Source: Methanobrevibacter ruminantium (GTDB lineage Archaea; Methanobacteriota; Methanobacteria; Methanobacteriales; Methanobacteriaceae). From it: a stretch of DNA of 64,000 bases. Every line of letters begins with the position of its first letter. The stretch's first letter is position 1. The DNA is taken from contig SFKZ01000002.1 in the NCBI GenBank assembly GCA_004553595.1, positions 124,001-188,000 of the forward strand. Direction: 5' to 3'. A model generated the notes under the pieces. The model searched no databases. It worked only from the letters and a program-made list of their open reading frames with translations, and was not told where the DNA came from. Shown here piece after piece: positions 17,515 through 27,779 of this stretch. Both the position numbers and the translations under genes were made by a program.

Positions 17515-18639
17515 ATGAAAGTACGTAAAGAAGTAGAGAAATTAGACCCATATGTTCCTGGAAGATCAAAAGAGGAAATCGCACAGGAATTTGGAGTGAA
17601 AAAGGAAGACATCATCAAATTGGGGTCTAATGAAAATCCATGGGGACCATCTCCAAAAGTAAAGGAAGCTATTGAAAAAGAACTTGCAAACATTAACAGA
17701 TACCCTGAATCCGATTTGGAAGAGCTAAAAAAGGAATTTGCAAGATACTCCAATGTAAAGCCAGAACAGATTATCATTGGAGGGGATGGTGCAGATGAGC
17801 TTATTGACACTTTAGCAAAAACCTTCATTGAACCTGGTGACGAATTTATAGTCCCTTTACCTTCTTACATGTATTATGAATTCTTATTCAAGCCATATGG
17901 AGCTATTCCTAATTATGCAAAATGGAATTTGGAAACAAATACCATTGATTTGGATTCTGTGCTCAATGCAATAAATGAAAAAACAAAAATGTTATTCCTA
18001 TGCACTCCGAATAACCCAACTGGAGCATTGGTTTCACAAGATGAATTAAGAGCAATTCTCGATAAAACCAATAAATCCAAAGGTGGAGTTTGTGATGCGG
18101 TAGTTGTAATAGATGAAGCGTACTTTGAGTACTCCCTAACCAATAATGTCAACCTTTTAGACGAGTATGACAATATTTTCATTCTTAGAACAATGTCTAA
18201 AGTAATGGGGCTTGCAGGAATGAGAATAGGCTACGGTATTTCAAGCAAGGAAATCATTGAATTCATGCACAGGATCAAACCTGTTTTCTCACTTACAAAA
18301 CTTTCATATATAGCTGCTCTCACTACAATAAAGGACACAGAATACATTGAAAAGTCCATTAAGGATGGAATAGAAAGCAGAGATTTCCTATATGATGAGA
18401 TATCCAAAATGAAATCCGTTAAAGTCTATAAATCTTATTCCAATTTCATGTTGATTGACATTCATGATACAGGTTACACAGCTGCAGAGATTACAAGAGA
18501 ATTCATGAAAAGGGGAATGATTGTAAGAGACTGCACTTCATTCAAGGGATTGGATGAATATTACTTTAGAATAAGCATTTGCACATTGGAAGAAGATAAA
18601 AAATTCTTAAATGTTATGAGAGAAATTTTAAATGAATAA
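17515..18639 (+). CDS. hisC: histidinol-phosphate aminotransferase
   Basis: PLP enzyme converting imidazole-acetol phosphate to histidinol phosphate in histidine synthesis. It is a fold-type I aminotransferase of 374 residues: KLGSNENPWGPSPK near residue 38, GGDGADELIDTLA near 86, the PLP aspartate in VVIDEAYFEYS and the Schiff-base lysine in RTMSKVMGLAGMRIGYG near 230. AGAAGGT precedes the ATG. The next gene, a radical-SAM activase, follows after 31 nt. Archaeal HisC-like enzymes may also use aromatic or other substrates; the NENPWGPSP and SKVMGLAGMRIGY motifs favour HisC. Confidence 0.93.
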   Translation: MKVRKEVEKLDPYVPGRSKEEIAQEFGVKKEDIIKLGSNENPWGPSPKVKEAIEKELANINRYPESDLEELKKEFARYSNVKPEQIIIGGDGADELIDTLAKTFIEPGDEFIVPLPSYMYYEFLFKPYGAIPNYAKWNLETNTIDLDSVLNAINEKTKMLFLCTPNNPTGALVSQDELRAILDKTNKSKGGVCDAVVVIDEAYFEYSLTNNVNLLDEYDNIFILRTMSKVMGLAGMRIGYGISSKEIIEFMHRIKPVFSLTKLSYIAALTTIKDTEYIEKSIKDGIESRDFLYDEISKMKSVKVYKSYSNFMLIDIHDTGYTAAEITREFMKRGMIVRDCTSFKGLDEYYFRISICTLEEDKKFLNVMREILNE

Positions 18640-18670
18640 ATAATTCATTTTATTTTTAAGAGCTGATAGA

Positions 18671-19381
18671 ATGGAATATAGTGTAACAGTTACATCATCA
18701 ATTGAATATCCTAAAAATATGTCTTTTGTAATATTTTTAGCAAAATGCCCTCTCAGATGCCCATATTGCAGTAATAGCGAAATATTGGAAGAGGGAACTG
18801 AAATCAGCTTGGAAGAGATATATGAAAAGATTGATGATTCAGCAATGTTTATGGATGCTGTTGTTGTTTCAGGAGGGGAACCTTTAGTCCAATATGAAGA
18901 TGTAATTGAAATTTTTAAATATGTTAGAGAAATTGGTCTTAAGACCAAATTGGATACAAGTGGAGTTTATCCAGACAGGCTCCAAAAAATATTGGATTTA
19001 GGATTAGTGGATTATGTGGCTATGGATATCAAGGCACCATTCGACAAATATGAAGAAGTCATTAAAGCAGACATTGGGCAAAAGGTAAAGGAATCCATGG
19101 AAATTGTAAATAAATATGATGATATCACTTTAGAATGCAGAACCACTTATTGCCCTAAATTGCTTACAGAAGAAGACCTCTTTACAATAGTTGATGAAGT
19201 TGAATGTGACTTGTACACCATTCAGCAATTTAGAAACAGATGCGTTTTAGATGAATCATTGGCAGAGGCAGAAGAGCCAAATCCTCATGACATGGAGGAT
19301 ATCGCTAAAAGGATCAAAGAGGCATATCCTAATCAGGACATAAATGTAAAAACTGCAGAATTCGGTCAAAAAAGCATTTAA
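18671..19381 (+). CDS. anaerobic ribonucleotide reductase activating protein-like radical SAM enzyme
   Basis: Radical SAM protein of 236 residues with the [4Fe-4S] motif Cys26-x3-Cys30-x2-Cys33 (CPLRCPYC). SAM-binding glycines are in VVSGGEPLVQYED near residue 75. It matches the NrdG-like/PflA-like activase family that generates a glycyl radical on the class III ribonucleotide reductase. The late LTEEDLFTIVDEV and QQFRNRC segments are typical of the archaeal variant. The partner NrdD is not in the window. A weak AGAGCTGAT ribosome site precedes the ATG. It is probably cotranscribed with hisC by proximity only. Activation of another glycyl-radical enzyme cannot be excluded. Confidence 0.8.
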   Translation: MEYSVTVTSSIEYPKNMSFVIFLAKCPLRCPYCSNSEILEEGTEISLEEIYEKIDDSAMFMDAVVVSGGEPLVQYEDVIEIFKYVREIGLKTKLDTSGVYPDRLQKILDLGLVDYVAMDIKAPFDKYEEVIKADIGQKVKESMEIVNKYDDITLECRTTYCPKLLTEEDLFTIVDEVECDLYTIQQFRNRCVLDESLAEAEEPNPHDMEDIAKRIKEAYPNQDINVKTAEFGQKSI

Positions 19382-19625
19382 ATAGCTATTTAAAAATCAT
19401 TCATACTCATTAATTAATCTAGAAATTTCTAAAATTAGCTTAAATTATATATAATTATCTAAAATTGTTTAGATTAATCTGATTACCTAAACCAATAAAC
19501 GTGAAATTTAAAAAATAAATAGATAAGTTTATTAATTTTTCAATAAAGATAATAATATAATTAGGATTACTTAATTATTTATTTTAGACTATTTTTTATT
19601 AAAAGTCTCCAAAAAAGGTGATAAA

Positions 19626-20762
19626 ATGCCAATCATGTCCTTTGGAAGTCAGAACATAAATATAATCACAAATAAAAAAGCTATGACTGTAAGGAAACTA
19701 TGGAAAACACCTTTAAAAGTTGGAGACAGACTTCATTGCTATTGGAATTTAGCTTCTAAAGAAAAAAAGAAAATTTTTGAAGCTCAAGTTACTGACGTTA
19801 AGACACTCCCATTTAAAGAAATCAAAAACAATGATAAGCTAGCCCAAGAGGAAGGATACGCAGATTCCAATGAAATGGTGAAGGAATTTAAAAAGATGTA
19901 TCCTGATGGAATCTCTGATGAAGATTTATTCCAGGTGATCTATTTTGAAAAGCTAGACATCAACAAATGGAAAGGGGAAAAAATTGACCAAAAAGAGATG
20001 ATTACTCAAAGGGCAGACATTTTATTTGATACAGGTAAATATGACAAGTCTGTATTATGTTATAATGCTGCCTTAAAGATTGATCCAAATGACGTTTATC
20101 TTTTAAACAAAAAAGGGGACAATTTAAGCAGGCTCGACCGTTTTGATGAATCCATTGAATGTTATGACAAGGCTTTGGAGATTGAAGGGGATAATGAATA
20201 CATCTGGAACAACAAGGCAATAGCTATGCTTAACTCTGGAAATATAGAGGAAGCACTTGAAGCAAGCAATGGTGCATTGAATGCAAACCCTAACAATCCA
20301 GTAGTCCTCTATTGGAGAGGATTTATTCTAGAAATCTTAGCAGAATTCGATAAGGCCTTAGAGGTTTATGATAAATTGATTACCATTGATGACACCAACC
20401 CAGAAGTTTGGAATGCACGTGGAAATGTATTGACTGATATGGAAAGGCCTGAAGAGGCATTGGAAGCATATGACAAGGCATTGGAATTATGTTTGGAAGA
20501 TTCTGAAATAGATGCAACAGCACAAAACAGGAAAGGAAATGCTCTCCTTGATCTTGGTAGATTTGAAGAGGCAATTGAATGTTATGATAAAGCTATAGAG
20601 CTTGAGCCAAGAAACACTTCATTCCTATTGAACAAGGGAGTTGTATTGATGGAACTTGACAGATTTGATGAAGCGGAAATCCTTTTCACTAAAGTTCTTG
20701 CTCTCGACCCATCAAATGATGATGCGAGAGTATTGAAAATGGAGTGTTTAGAAAATATGTAA
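19626..20762 (+). CDS. ASCH-domain/TPR-repeat fusion protein
   Basis: Soluble protein of 378 residues. Residues 1-120 look like an ASCH (PUA-related, RNA-binding) domain: MTVRKLWKTPLKVGDRLHCY, then AQVTDVKTLPFKEI and LFQVIYFEKLDI. Residues 125-375 hold about seven tetratricopeptide repeats with the usual A-x3-Y and D-P-N pattern, for example AIECYDKAIELEPRN. GGTGAT at 19617-19622 supports the start at 19626; another Met three codons in is possible. TPR proteins of this kind are abundant in gut methanogens; the ASCH fusion suggests an RNA or translation-linked scaffold. The partner is unknown. The 244-nt spacer before it and 284 nt after it hold only AT-rich sequence. Confidence 0.75.
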   Translation: MPIMSFGSQNINIITNKKAMTVRKLWKTPLKVGDRLHCYWNLASKEKKKIFEAQVTDVKTLPFKEIKNNDKLAQEEGYADSNEMVKEFKKMYPDGISDEDLFQVIYFEKLDINKWKGEKIDQKEMITQRADILFDTGKYDKSVLCYNAALKIDPNDVYLLNKKGDNLSRLDRFDESIECYDKALEIEGDNEYIWNNKAIAMLNSGNIEEALEASNGALNANPNNPVVLYWRGFILEILAEFDKALEVYDKLITIDDTNPEVWNARGNVLTDMERPEEALEAYDKALELCLEDSEIDATAQNRKGNALLDLGRFEEAIECYDKAIELEPRNTSFLLNKGVVLMELDRFDEAEILFTKVLALDPSNDDARVLKMECLENM

Positions 20763-21046
20763 CTCTTTTTTTAAAATTTTTATCTAATAACTATTTTTAT
20801 CTAACTTAAAATTTTTTACTATATTCTTTACTATTTTTAACTACTTTTATGATAATTAATTAGTTTATGTAGATTATTGAATTAATAATAAATAAAAAAA
20901 GAATTTGAATTAATTTAATTGAAATAATGATTAATTAAAAATAGTTTTGTCATATACAACCATATTTTAATAATAGGTAAAATTAATATAATGAAAGAAA
21001 AATTTTTGTGAAAAATAGGGGAGAAAAAAGAATATTGTTAAACTAC

Positions 21047-24000
21047 CTATTGATTAAAAAATTCTTTGATTTTTGGATCAAAAACTTTTTTAAATTTTTT
21101 AGCAGTTGATAAATGCCAATTAATTGCATCTTGCCAATTATTAGAATCCTTAATACTTATATTATTTTCAACAGTTATTCTAAAATTCCATTGACTGAGC
21201 CAATTTAATTTAAAGCCTAACTCCCCCTCAATAATTTTTCTTTCTCTTTTTAAATAATTATATAATCCTTTTTCATGTCGTTCTATAATAAGTGAAACTT
21301 TAATAATCCTCTTATTATAATATGCATGCAATTCTATACGGGAATCAGAAATAGGAATATTATCTAAAAGAATCCTATAATAAGGATCAGGATGTGGAAC
21401 TTCCATTGAAACAAGATTAGTTTTATTTAACTCATTAGTTAATTTTTCCCAATAATTTGTACGTAAACTATCATCAAATTTAAAAGGGTTGTTATCATAG
21501 TAATCCCTTATTCTATCTGAAAATACATCATCAAATCGCTTAGCCATGAATATGTGCCAATTTATTGCATCTTCCCATAAATCTTCATTGTTAATATTTA
21601 TAGGAACATAAACATTAATACTAAATCTATTCCCATCAACTTTTTCAAGCCAATTAAGTGCAAAACCTAATTCCTCTTCGATTTGTTTCCTAAAGACCTT
21701 TAAGTAATGGAATAAAGCTTTATCTCCATTATGTGCAGGACTATAAATCATTACATGAATAAACCCTTCATGAACCAACATTTCAATACGTGCCAAATCC
21801 AAAATCACCCCTTCAATCGGAATCCAACAAGTTTTAGCTTCCCAATTATAAACAGAGGTATTAAAAAGATTATTCTCATCAATTAATGTTTTAACTTTTT
21901 CCCAATATGAAGATAAATCAACATTTAACTCATTAGAATCTTCAGATATCTTACTTATTTCATCCAAATCATTAGTAGTTATATCCATAATTTCAGGCCT
22001 TATAAAAAAACCATACTCCCTACTCTTATCAACTATCTCATCATAATTTTCATCTCCAGTTTCATTTATAGAGTTATCAGACTTTGATGATTCAACAGTT
22101 AAACCTACATTCAAATCTAAATTTTCAACTCTTAAATCCTGGCCGCAATTATGACAAAATTTAGCCCCTTTTATTACTAATTCCGAACCACAATTAAAAC
22201 AATACCTAATTTTGATATCCATATCTTCATCAGCCCCTAGTTCTTGAGAATAATTTTCATCAATTTCATTTTCCAACTCATTTAAATCATCATCTATTTC
22301 ATCACTAACTTCTTTACTTTCATCGAAATCATCAGTAATTAATTCTAACCCCTCAAAATCATTAGGATAGTTATCTTTACTTAAATCTTCAGGACTATCC
22401 TCATCAACTGGCTCAGTTAAATCTCCAGTATTTTCTATAGTCTCCTCTTCTCCTTCACCTTTATCTTCTTTAATTTCCTCACAATCTATTTCAAAATCTT
22501 CAATATCTTTTTTATAATAAGGACTTAAATTAATGAATAAACCTTGAATATCTTCAATAGTCTGATTATTTTCATCATTATCCAAATCATTGAAAATATT
22601 TTCTAATATTTGCTCTTGTCTTGATTGACCTAAAGTTAAACGATACAATGACAATATCTTAATTAATCTATCATATCGTATCTCATCTCTACTAAATGGG
22701 TACATAGGGACAATCCTTTCAATTTTAACCATGTCTTCAGAATCTTTTAAACCCCAATAAGGAATCAAATCGGAACATTCACCAACTTTTTCTCTTTTAC
22801 TTGCTTCTTCAAACAATTCTTTCCAAACATCATCAGTTTCAAATTTGCGATTCCCATATCTCTTAGCTACGTTTTGACGAATAGCTAAACATTCGAACCT
22901 ATTGATCCTCCCTTCTCTCTGTTCCAAATCAATAGGATTTGATGGTAGATTCCAATGAACAATTCGCCTACAATAATTATGGAAATCAAGACCTTCCTGA
23001 CCAATGGAAGTTGAAGCTAAAACAAAAGGCCTGAAAGGAGAATTAAATGCATCCCGAACTGTTTTCTTCCTATTTGTATCTCTTTGATCACTTTTTCCTT
23101 TAGTGAATGAAACTGAAAAATGAGTCCTTAAAGAAGATGATGATTTATTCCTACCTTTCATCCTTGATGAGAAACTTTTATAAGTATCAAAATCATAAGA
23201 AGCAGCCCTTATTTCCATAGAATTCAATAATTTTTGATTAATTATTAAAATTCTATCTTTATTGTTTTCATCTAAGCCATTAGACAATAAGTGAACATAT
23301 TCATCAAATACGGCCTGCAGATTACCTTGTTTAGAATACTTTAATAAATTCTGCCAATATGCATCTTCAGAACCTTGTTTGAATATTAAATCAATGACAG
23401 CAATTGACTCTGGAGTATTCATACGATTTAAAAATCTTCTTGCAACTTGTGTAGCAATGTGAGAATAGTGAACTATGGATTGTTTTTCATATAAATCTTT
23501 CCTAGAAATACCGTTTTCAGCTAAATTTTTATCAATTAATCCTTTTTTAACTAAATAATTTTTTGATAAGAATCTTTTAGCTAATTTTTTTTCAATCAAA
23601 TCAACATCCATAAAATCATCAATAGTTACACCTTTTGCGATAAGAGAATTATCAATTAATCCAATTTCAACGAAATCATCAATAGAAACTTTTTTCCCAA
23701 CAGCTTCTTTACTATATGCTCGATATATGCAAATAGCGGGAGATGCAATAGTCATATCACATAAAATATCTATCAAATCATCAGGCTTTCTTCCCAATTC
23801 TTTAGGATTTAGAGAATACTCATCAAATTGGTTTTTCAATAACTCAAAATGTTTCAAGAAACCTTTTTGATAAAAAACCCCCTCAGTAATGAAATGATCT
23901 ATCCCTTCAAACCACATTTTAACGAAATCTTTTGAATAGAGTTTATCCAATAACAAAGGTGCCAAATAGTACCATCTTGCATCTTCACGGGAATTTTCAT

Positions 24001-25957
24001 TTGAAGGAATTTGATTTAATTTATTTTGTATCTTTGATTTAACTTCCTTTTCAATTTCCTTAAGTGATAATGACCTATTCAAACAATCAATCGGATTATA
24101 AACATCTATTAAAAATATAGATGGATAGATTAAAGAAAACAAACTCATTTGTGCGGGTTTATCATCATTTAAATTAAAATTCAATCTAGGGGAAGGATAT
24201 CTGTTTTTGGCAAAATATTTAATATCATGATTTTCATTTTCTAATTTACCTATAGTCTTTCTTTCAACTTCATAAGAAAGTATGCTGGATATCATTCTTG
24301 GTACCATTTCCCAAGAAGAGAATATTAAAGTTTTTGAAAAATCTTCAATACCTTCAAAAACCCCTTCAGAAGGATAGTAAGGTTGAGCAGGAGGTATCCA
24401 AAGCAATTTTTCAGCATTATCTTTTAATACATGACTCATCAGATCATTTAAACGAGCATTATTAGGTGAAATCTCTTTATAATGATTTATATAATTTTCA
24501 TTTATCCAAAAAGTAGATTTCTTCATTTTAGGAATATCTTTTTTATTGTTTCTAAAATATCTTTCAATTCTTCTTTTTAATTGATAGTTCTTCATAAAAG
24601 ACATTAAATAAGGGCTTGATTTAACATAATCTATAGGCACATTATTATTGAGCCCTATCTCATCCAAGAGTTTTTGAGCATCCATAAAAGATTGAATGTC
24701 TTCTTTAGAAACTTTTAATGAATGATTTGCATCAAAATCATCTACAATATCTACAACTTCAGTCTCTGTGATTCTTTCAGTTCTGCATATGCTTTTAAAC
24801 ATTGCATTTTCTGCCTTTGTTTTTGCGGAAATAAAAGAGGTTTTATCTTTGCTAAATTCTTTCAGCTCTAGGGAATAATTACTCCAAACTTCCCTGAATT
24901 TGATCCTTTCTTTTTTACACACATTTAAAAAGTCAATTACATTAAAGAATTCAGAGTAATGTGCATCAATCTGTTCTTCATCAATTTCATCTAATGTTGA
25001 ATACATTTTATAAGGAGTTGCGGAAAGCATCAGAATTCTCATATCCTCAGAATTGAAAAATTTATTAACTAATCTATCCATTTCAGAATTCTTATCACTA
25101 CTTAATAAATATTTAAATCTTTGGAACTCATCCATAATGATTAGATCAGGCTCTAATTTATTTAAAGATATGTCTGCAAACATTATCCTAAGCCTTACAA
25201 TAAATGGCTTAGCATCCCTCTTAACAAAACCTTCTCTTTTAATTTTTCGGCAAAGATCTTTTAAAGATGACAATAAATCTTTATCTCCGAATTTAATCTC
25301 AATTAAGTTTTTATGGACCTCTTCAACCATATATTTGACATATTCCCCATTAGAATTCTCATCACATAATTTAACTTGATCATCATAATAATTTCTAGTG
25401 CCTTCCCAATAATGAACTCCAAATCTAAAAATCTCTTCTAATTGTTTTTTCCAATTTCTAAAAGTGGGGAGTCTTCTTAAAATAGCGAACATTAATGCTC
25501 TTTCATCTCTTGTCCCTTGAGAATTAGAAACTTTAAAAGAAGTTTCAGGAGTTAAGGGGATAAGCTGAATATATCTATTTAAAACATTCTGACCGTTTTC
25601 TTGATTGAAAATATTCAAATGTTGCATTGATAATCTTGAAGTATGAGTGTTTTCAGCTCTTAATTCATTTACAATCCGAAGCTTATCTAAGTTTTGTTCA
25701 GCAATTGTTGCATTGGAACAGATATAAACTACCTTTACTAAATTATCCCCTTCATCTCTTCTTAATTTAGCAAATTTAGCAATGGTTCCGCGTGCAACTA
25801 ATGTTTTGCCCAACCCCACTTCATCAGAAACTAAAATACGATTTTGACCATGCCTGTATAAATAATCTATTCTTTCAACTGTAGCTCTTTGAAAATCCTT
25901 TAATTCATCCATTACAGTTTCTTCAATCTCATCTAAGCGGTTAAATATGCTACTCAT
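21047..25957 (-). CDS. giant SNF2-type helicase with zinc ribbon and two C-terminal DUF4268-like modules
   Basis: Superfamily 2 DNA translocase/helicase of 1636 residues, third gene of a minus-strand operon. Motif I is VSDEVGLGKTL near residue 45, motif II is IIMDEFQRF near 274 and motif III is LSATPYK near 310. A long insert runs to about 940, followed by motif V (STSIGQEGLDFH) and motif VI (EQREGRINRFE) near 1010. An acidic linker covers about 1150-1245, then a CxxC/CxxC zinc ribbon (YCFNCGSEL, KFCHNCGQDL). Two repeated modules end the protein (about 1345-1485 and 1495-1636), both with YWEK, IEEELGF/IEGELGF and NWLxxW/AINWH-like blocks resembling DUF4268. The ATG at 25957 has AGGTGG upstream and is preferred over 25999, which would overlap the preceding gene by 41 nt. 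A role in defence is inferred. Confidence 0.82.
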   Translation of the reverse strand: MSSIFNRLDEIEETVMDELKDFQRATVERIDYLYRHGQNRILVSDEVGLGKTLVARGTIAKFAKLRRDEGDNLVKVVYICSNATIAEQNLDKLRIVNELRAENTHTSRLSMQHLNIFNQENGQNVLNRYIQLIPLTPETSFKVSNSQGTRDERALMFAILRRLPTFRNWKKQLEEIFRFGVHYWEGTRNYYDDQVKLCDENSNGEYVKYMVEEVHKNLIEIKFGDKDLLSSLKDLCRKIKREGFVKRDAKPFIVRLRIMFADISLNKLEPDLIIMDEFQRFKYLLSSDKNSEMDRLVNKFFNSEDMRILMLSATPYKMYSTLDEIDEEQIDAHYSEFFNVIDFLNVCKKERIKFREVWSNYSLELKEFSKDKTSFISAKTKAENAMFKSICRTERITETEVVDIVDDFDANHSLKVSKEDIQSFMDAQKLLDEIGLNNNVPIDYVKSSPYLMSFMKNYQLKRRIERYFRNNKKDIPKMKKSTFWINENYINHYKEISPNNARLNDLMSHVLKDNAEKLLWIPPAQPYYPSEGVFEGIEDFSKTLIFSSWEMVPRMISSILSYEVERKTIGKLENENHDIKYFAKNRYPSPRLNFNLNDDKPAQMSLFSLIYPSIFLIDVYNPIDCLNRSLSLKEIEKEVKSKIQNKLNQIPSNENSREDARWYYLAPLLLDKLYSKDFVKMWFEGIDHFITEGVFYQKGFLKHFELLKNQFDEYSLNPKELGRKPDDLIDILCDMTIASPAICIYRAYSKEAVGKKVSIDDFVEIGLIDNSLIAKGVTIDDFMDVDLIEKKLAKRFLSKNYLVKKGLIDKNLAENGISRKDLYEKQSIVHYSHIATQVARRFLNRMNTPESIAVIDLIFKQGSEDAYWQNLLKYSKQGNLQAVFDEYVHLLSNGLDENNKDRILIINQKLLNSMEIRAASYDFDTYKSFSSRMKGRNKSSSSLRTHFSVSFTKGKSDQRDTNRKKTVRDAFNSPFRPFVLASTSIGQEGLDFHNYCRRIVHWNLPSNPIDLEQREGRINRFECLAIRQNVAKRYGNRKFETDDVWKELFEEASKREKVGECSDLIPYWGLKDSEDMVKIERIVPMYPFSRDEIRYDRLIKILSLYRLTLGQSRQEQILENIFNDLDNDENNQTIEDIQGLFINLSPYYKKDIEDFEIDCEEIKEDKGEGEEETIENTGDLTEPVDEDSPEDLSKDNYPNDFEGLELITDDFDESKEVSDEIDDDLNELENEIDENYSQELGADEDMDIKIRYCFNCGSELVIKGAKFCHNCGQDLRVENLDLNVGLTVESSKSDNSINETGDENYDEIVDKSREYGFFIRPEIMDITTNDLDEISKISEDSNELNVDLSSYWEKVKTLIDENNLFNTSVYNWEAKTCWIPIEGVILDLARIEMLVHEGFIHVMIYSPAHNGDKALFHYLKVFRKQIEEELGFALNWLEKVDGNRFSINVYVPININNEDLWEDAINWHIFMAKRFDDVFSDRIRDYYDNNPFKFDDSLRTNYWEKLTNELNKTNLVSMEVPHPDPYYRILLDNIPISDSRIELHAYYNKRIIKVSLIIERHEKGLYNYLKRERKIIEGELGFKLNWLSQWNFRITVENNISIKDSNNWQDAINWHLSTAKKFKKVFDPKIKEFFNQ

Positions 25958-25958
25958 A

Positions 25959-27779
25959 TTAATCAACCACCTGTTTAAAAGTATTATAAAGTTCTTCAAA
26001 GCCTTCTGGAATTACATCATCATCTGAAAGGGTTTTAATTAAAAATTCCAATTCCTCAAATTTTTCAGGAGAATAAACTGAAGCCTTTAACATTTTTTCA
26101 TATAATTCAGGCAATTGAACCCTAAAAGCAAAGTTAGATGTATTGGAACCAAATCCACTTTCAGCTTCCATAACGCTTAAAATATATTTATCTCCAAGTA
26201 AAAAGGCAACATATCTAATAAAAGCCTCTTTATCATTAACAACTGAAGAAATTACCTCTTTTTCCCTATCTTCCGGAAGTCCAGTAGTATGAACTTTAAT
26301 AACTCTTTCAATAATTTCAGAACCCTCTTCATTCAGATTTTTAACAGACAAGACAAAAAATTCAGATAATCGGATTTTATCTATGTTCTTAAAGCATATT
26401 TTTCTTTCAAACATAAATTTTTTATTTGATAATAATGGCCTAATCTCAATTTCAAAATCTTTAAATTTTGAAATATGTTCTTCTTTAAAATCATTAAAGC
26501 ATAACCAAATATTATATGAATTTTCTTTAAATTTAATGCAAGCTTTAGGATCTAATCTGTTGATAGTTTTTATAATTAAGTTTAAATCATTATTTGCAGC
26601 GACTTTTTTCTCATCGGCAAAATTATTTATATCAACTAATTGGAAAGGACTATTTGGACCTCCTTCCTCACCATCAAATAATCCTTCAGACAATAATTTA
26701 AGATTTAATTTATTTCTCTTTGCTCTAAGTTTAACCATGAATTCAATATTGCCATACAATGCATTATGAGTTGCATTTAAAGAACCTAAATACAAATCTG
26801 TAATATCCTCATGGCTTACCATAAACATTTTAGCATGAATATCCTGCTTAATGATCTCTCCATTTGAACTTTCATCCAACTCCTCAGAAAATGAGGATTC
26901 CCCATCAATAATTTGATCTTTTAATGTAAAGATTTCAAAATTACCACAATCTTCATAATTTAATCCATTTAATGAATTTTCTCTTGTAAAAAGGAAAGCT
27001 TTTGATTTATTTCTTATATGTTCATTGAACTCTCTAATTAAAGTTTTGCTTAAAAAAGGGGACATAATCAAGAGTTCATCAAAATCTTTAAATAAATTAG
27101 AATTTCTAATAGTATAATCAGCAATTCCATTTGGAATAAACTCAAAATCAAAGAAATCTCTTGAATTCAAATCAAAATGAACATATGATAACTCATTAAT
27201 AATATCCTCTATTTTTGAGCTTTTTTCATCATTTTTAGAGTAATCGTTTAAATATTTCAAGAAATCTGCAATGGGGTTATTTTTATCTGTTCTTTCATCC
27301 CTTAGAAAACCATCCATAGCAAAACTAATGTCCCAACTTCTATCAAAAGTTAAATTTCTACTTAAAACAACAACCTTATATAGAACATTATTTTCCTCAT
27401 TAGTATAACGCAACAACCAGAATTTTGGATGAAAAGAAGAATATCTCTTATTTTCAAATCGTGTTGAACTATTTACCTGAAATACTATTTCTTCAAGTAA
27501 GATATACAAAGGATTAGGTTTATTTGGAAGATGAATCTGTCCACCTTCACAGAATAGAATAATCTTATCTCCAGTTGTACGCAATGCCTCTAAAAGAAAA
27601 ATTGGATTATTCCTAAGATTTGTATCTGTTTCTTCTGACAAGCCTAATGATATAGCTGCACCTACTAAAGCATCTAAATCTAGAGAATAGGTGGTGCCAA
27701 TTGCAAAATCCAATTCATAATTATTAGGAGGAGATAGAATCTCACCATAATCTAAACGGTTATTGTTAGGATTTAACAT
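25959..27779 (-). CDS. phospholipase D-fold protein (putative nuclease) of the DUF6361 operon
   Basis: Soluble 606-residue protein with two HxK half-sites. The first is HPKFWLL (His117, Lys119) followed by VVLSRNLTFDRSWD; the second is DIHAKMFMV near residue 314 followed by LYLGSLNATHNAL. Lys/Asn/Ser spacing matches the PLD superfamily, whose members include restriction nucleases and DISARM DrmC. No signal peptide or membrane segment is seen. The ATG directly abuts the stop of the DUF6361 gene (TAA then ATG, no gap), and its stop lies 1 nt before the helicase ATG, so the three are translated as a tight unit. It is probably a nuclease; lipid hydrolysis is unlikely in this context. C-terminal residues 400-606 are unrecognised. 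Confidence 0.75.
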   Translation of the reverse strand: MLNPNNNRLDYGEILSPPNNYELDFAIGTTYSLDLDALVGAAISLGLSEETDTNLRNNPIFLLEALRTTGDKIILFCEGGQIHLPNKPNPLYILLEEIVFQVNSSTRFENKRYSSFHPKFWLLRYTNEENNVLYKVVVLSRNLTFDRSWDISFAMDGFLRDERTDKNNPIADFLKYLNDYSKNDEKSSKIEDIINELSYVHFDLNSRDFFDFEFIPNGIADYTIRNSNLFKDFDELLIMSPFLSKTLIREFNEHIRNKSKAFLFTRENSLNGLNYEDCGNFEIFTLKDQIIDGESSFSEELDESSNGEIIKQDIHAKMFMVSHEDITDLYLGSLNATHNALYGNIEFMVKLRAKRNKLNLKLLSEGLFDGEEGGPNSPFQLVDINNFADEKKVAANNDLNLIIKTINRLDPKACIKFKENSYNIWLCFNDFKEEHISKFKDFEIEIRPLLSNKKFMFERKICFKNIDKIRLSEFFVLSVKNLNEEGSEIIERVIKVHTTGLPEDREKEVISSVVNDKEAFIRYVAFLLGDKYILSVMEAESGFGSNTSNFAFRVQLPELYEKMLKASVYSPEKFEELEFLIKTLSDDDVIPEGFEELYNTFKQVVD

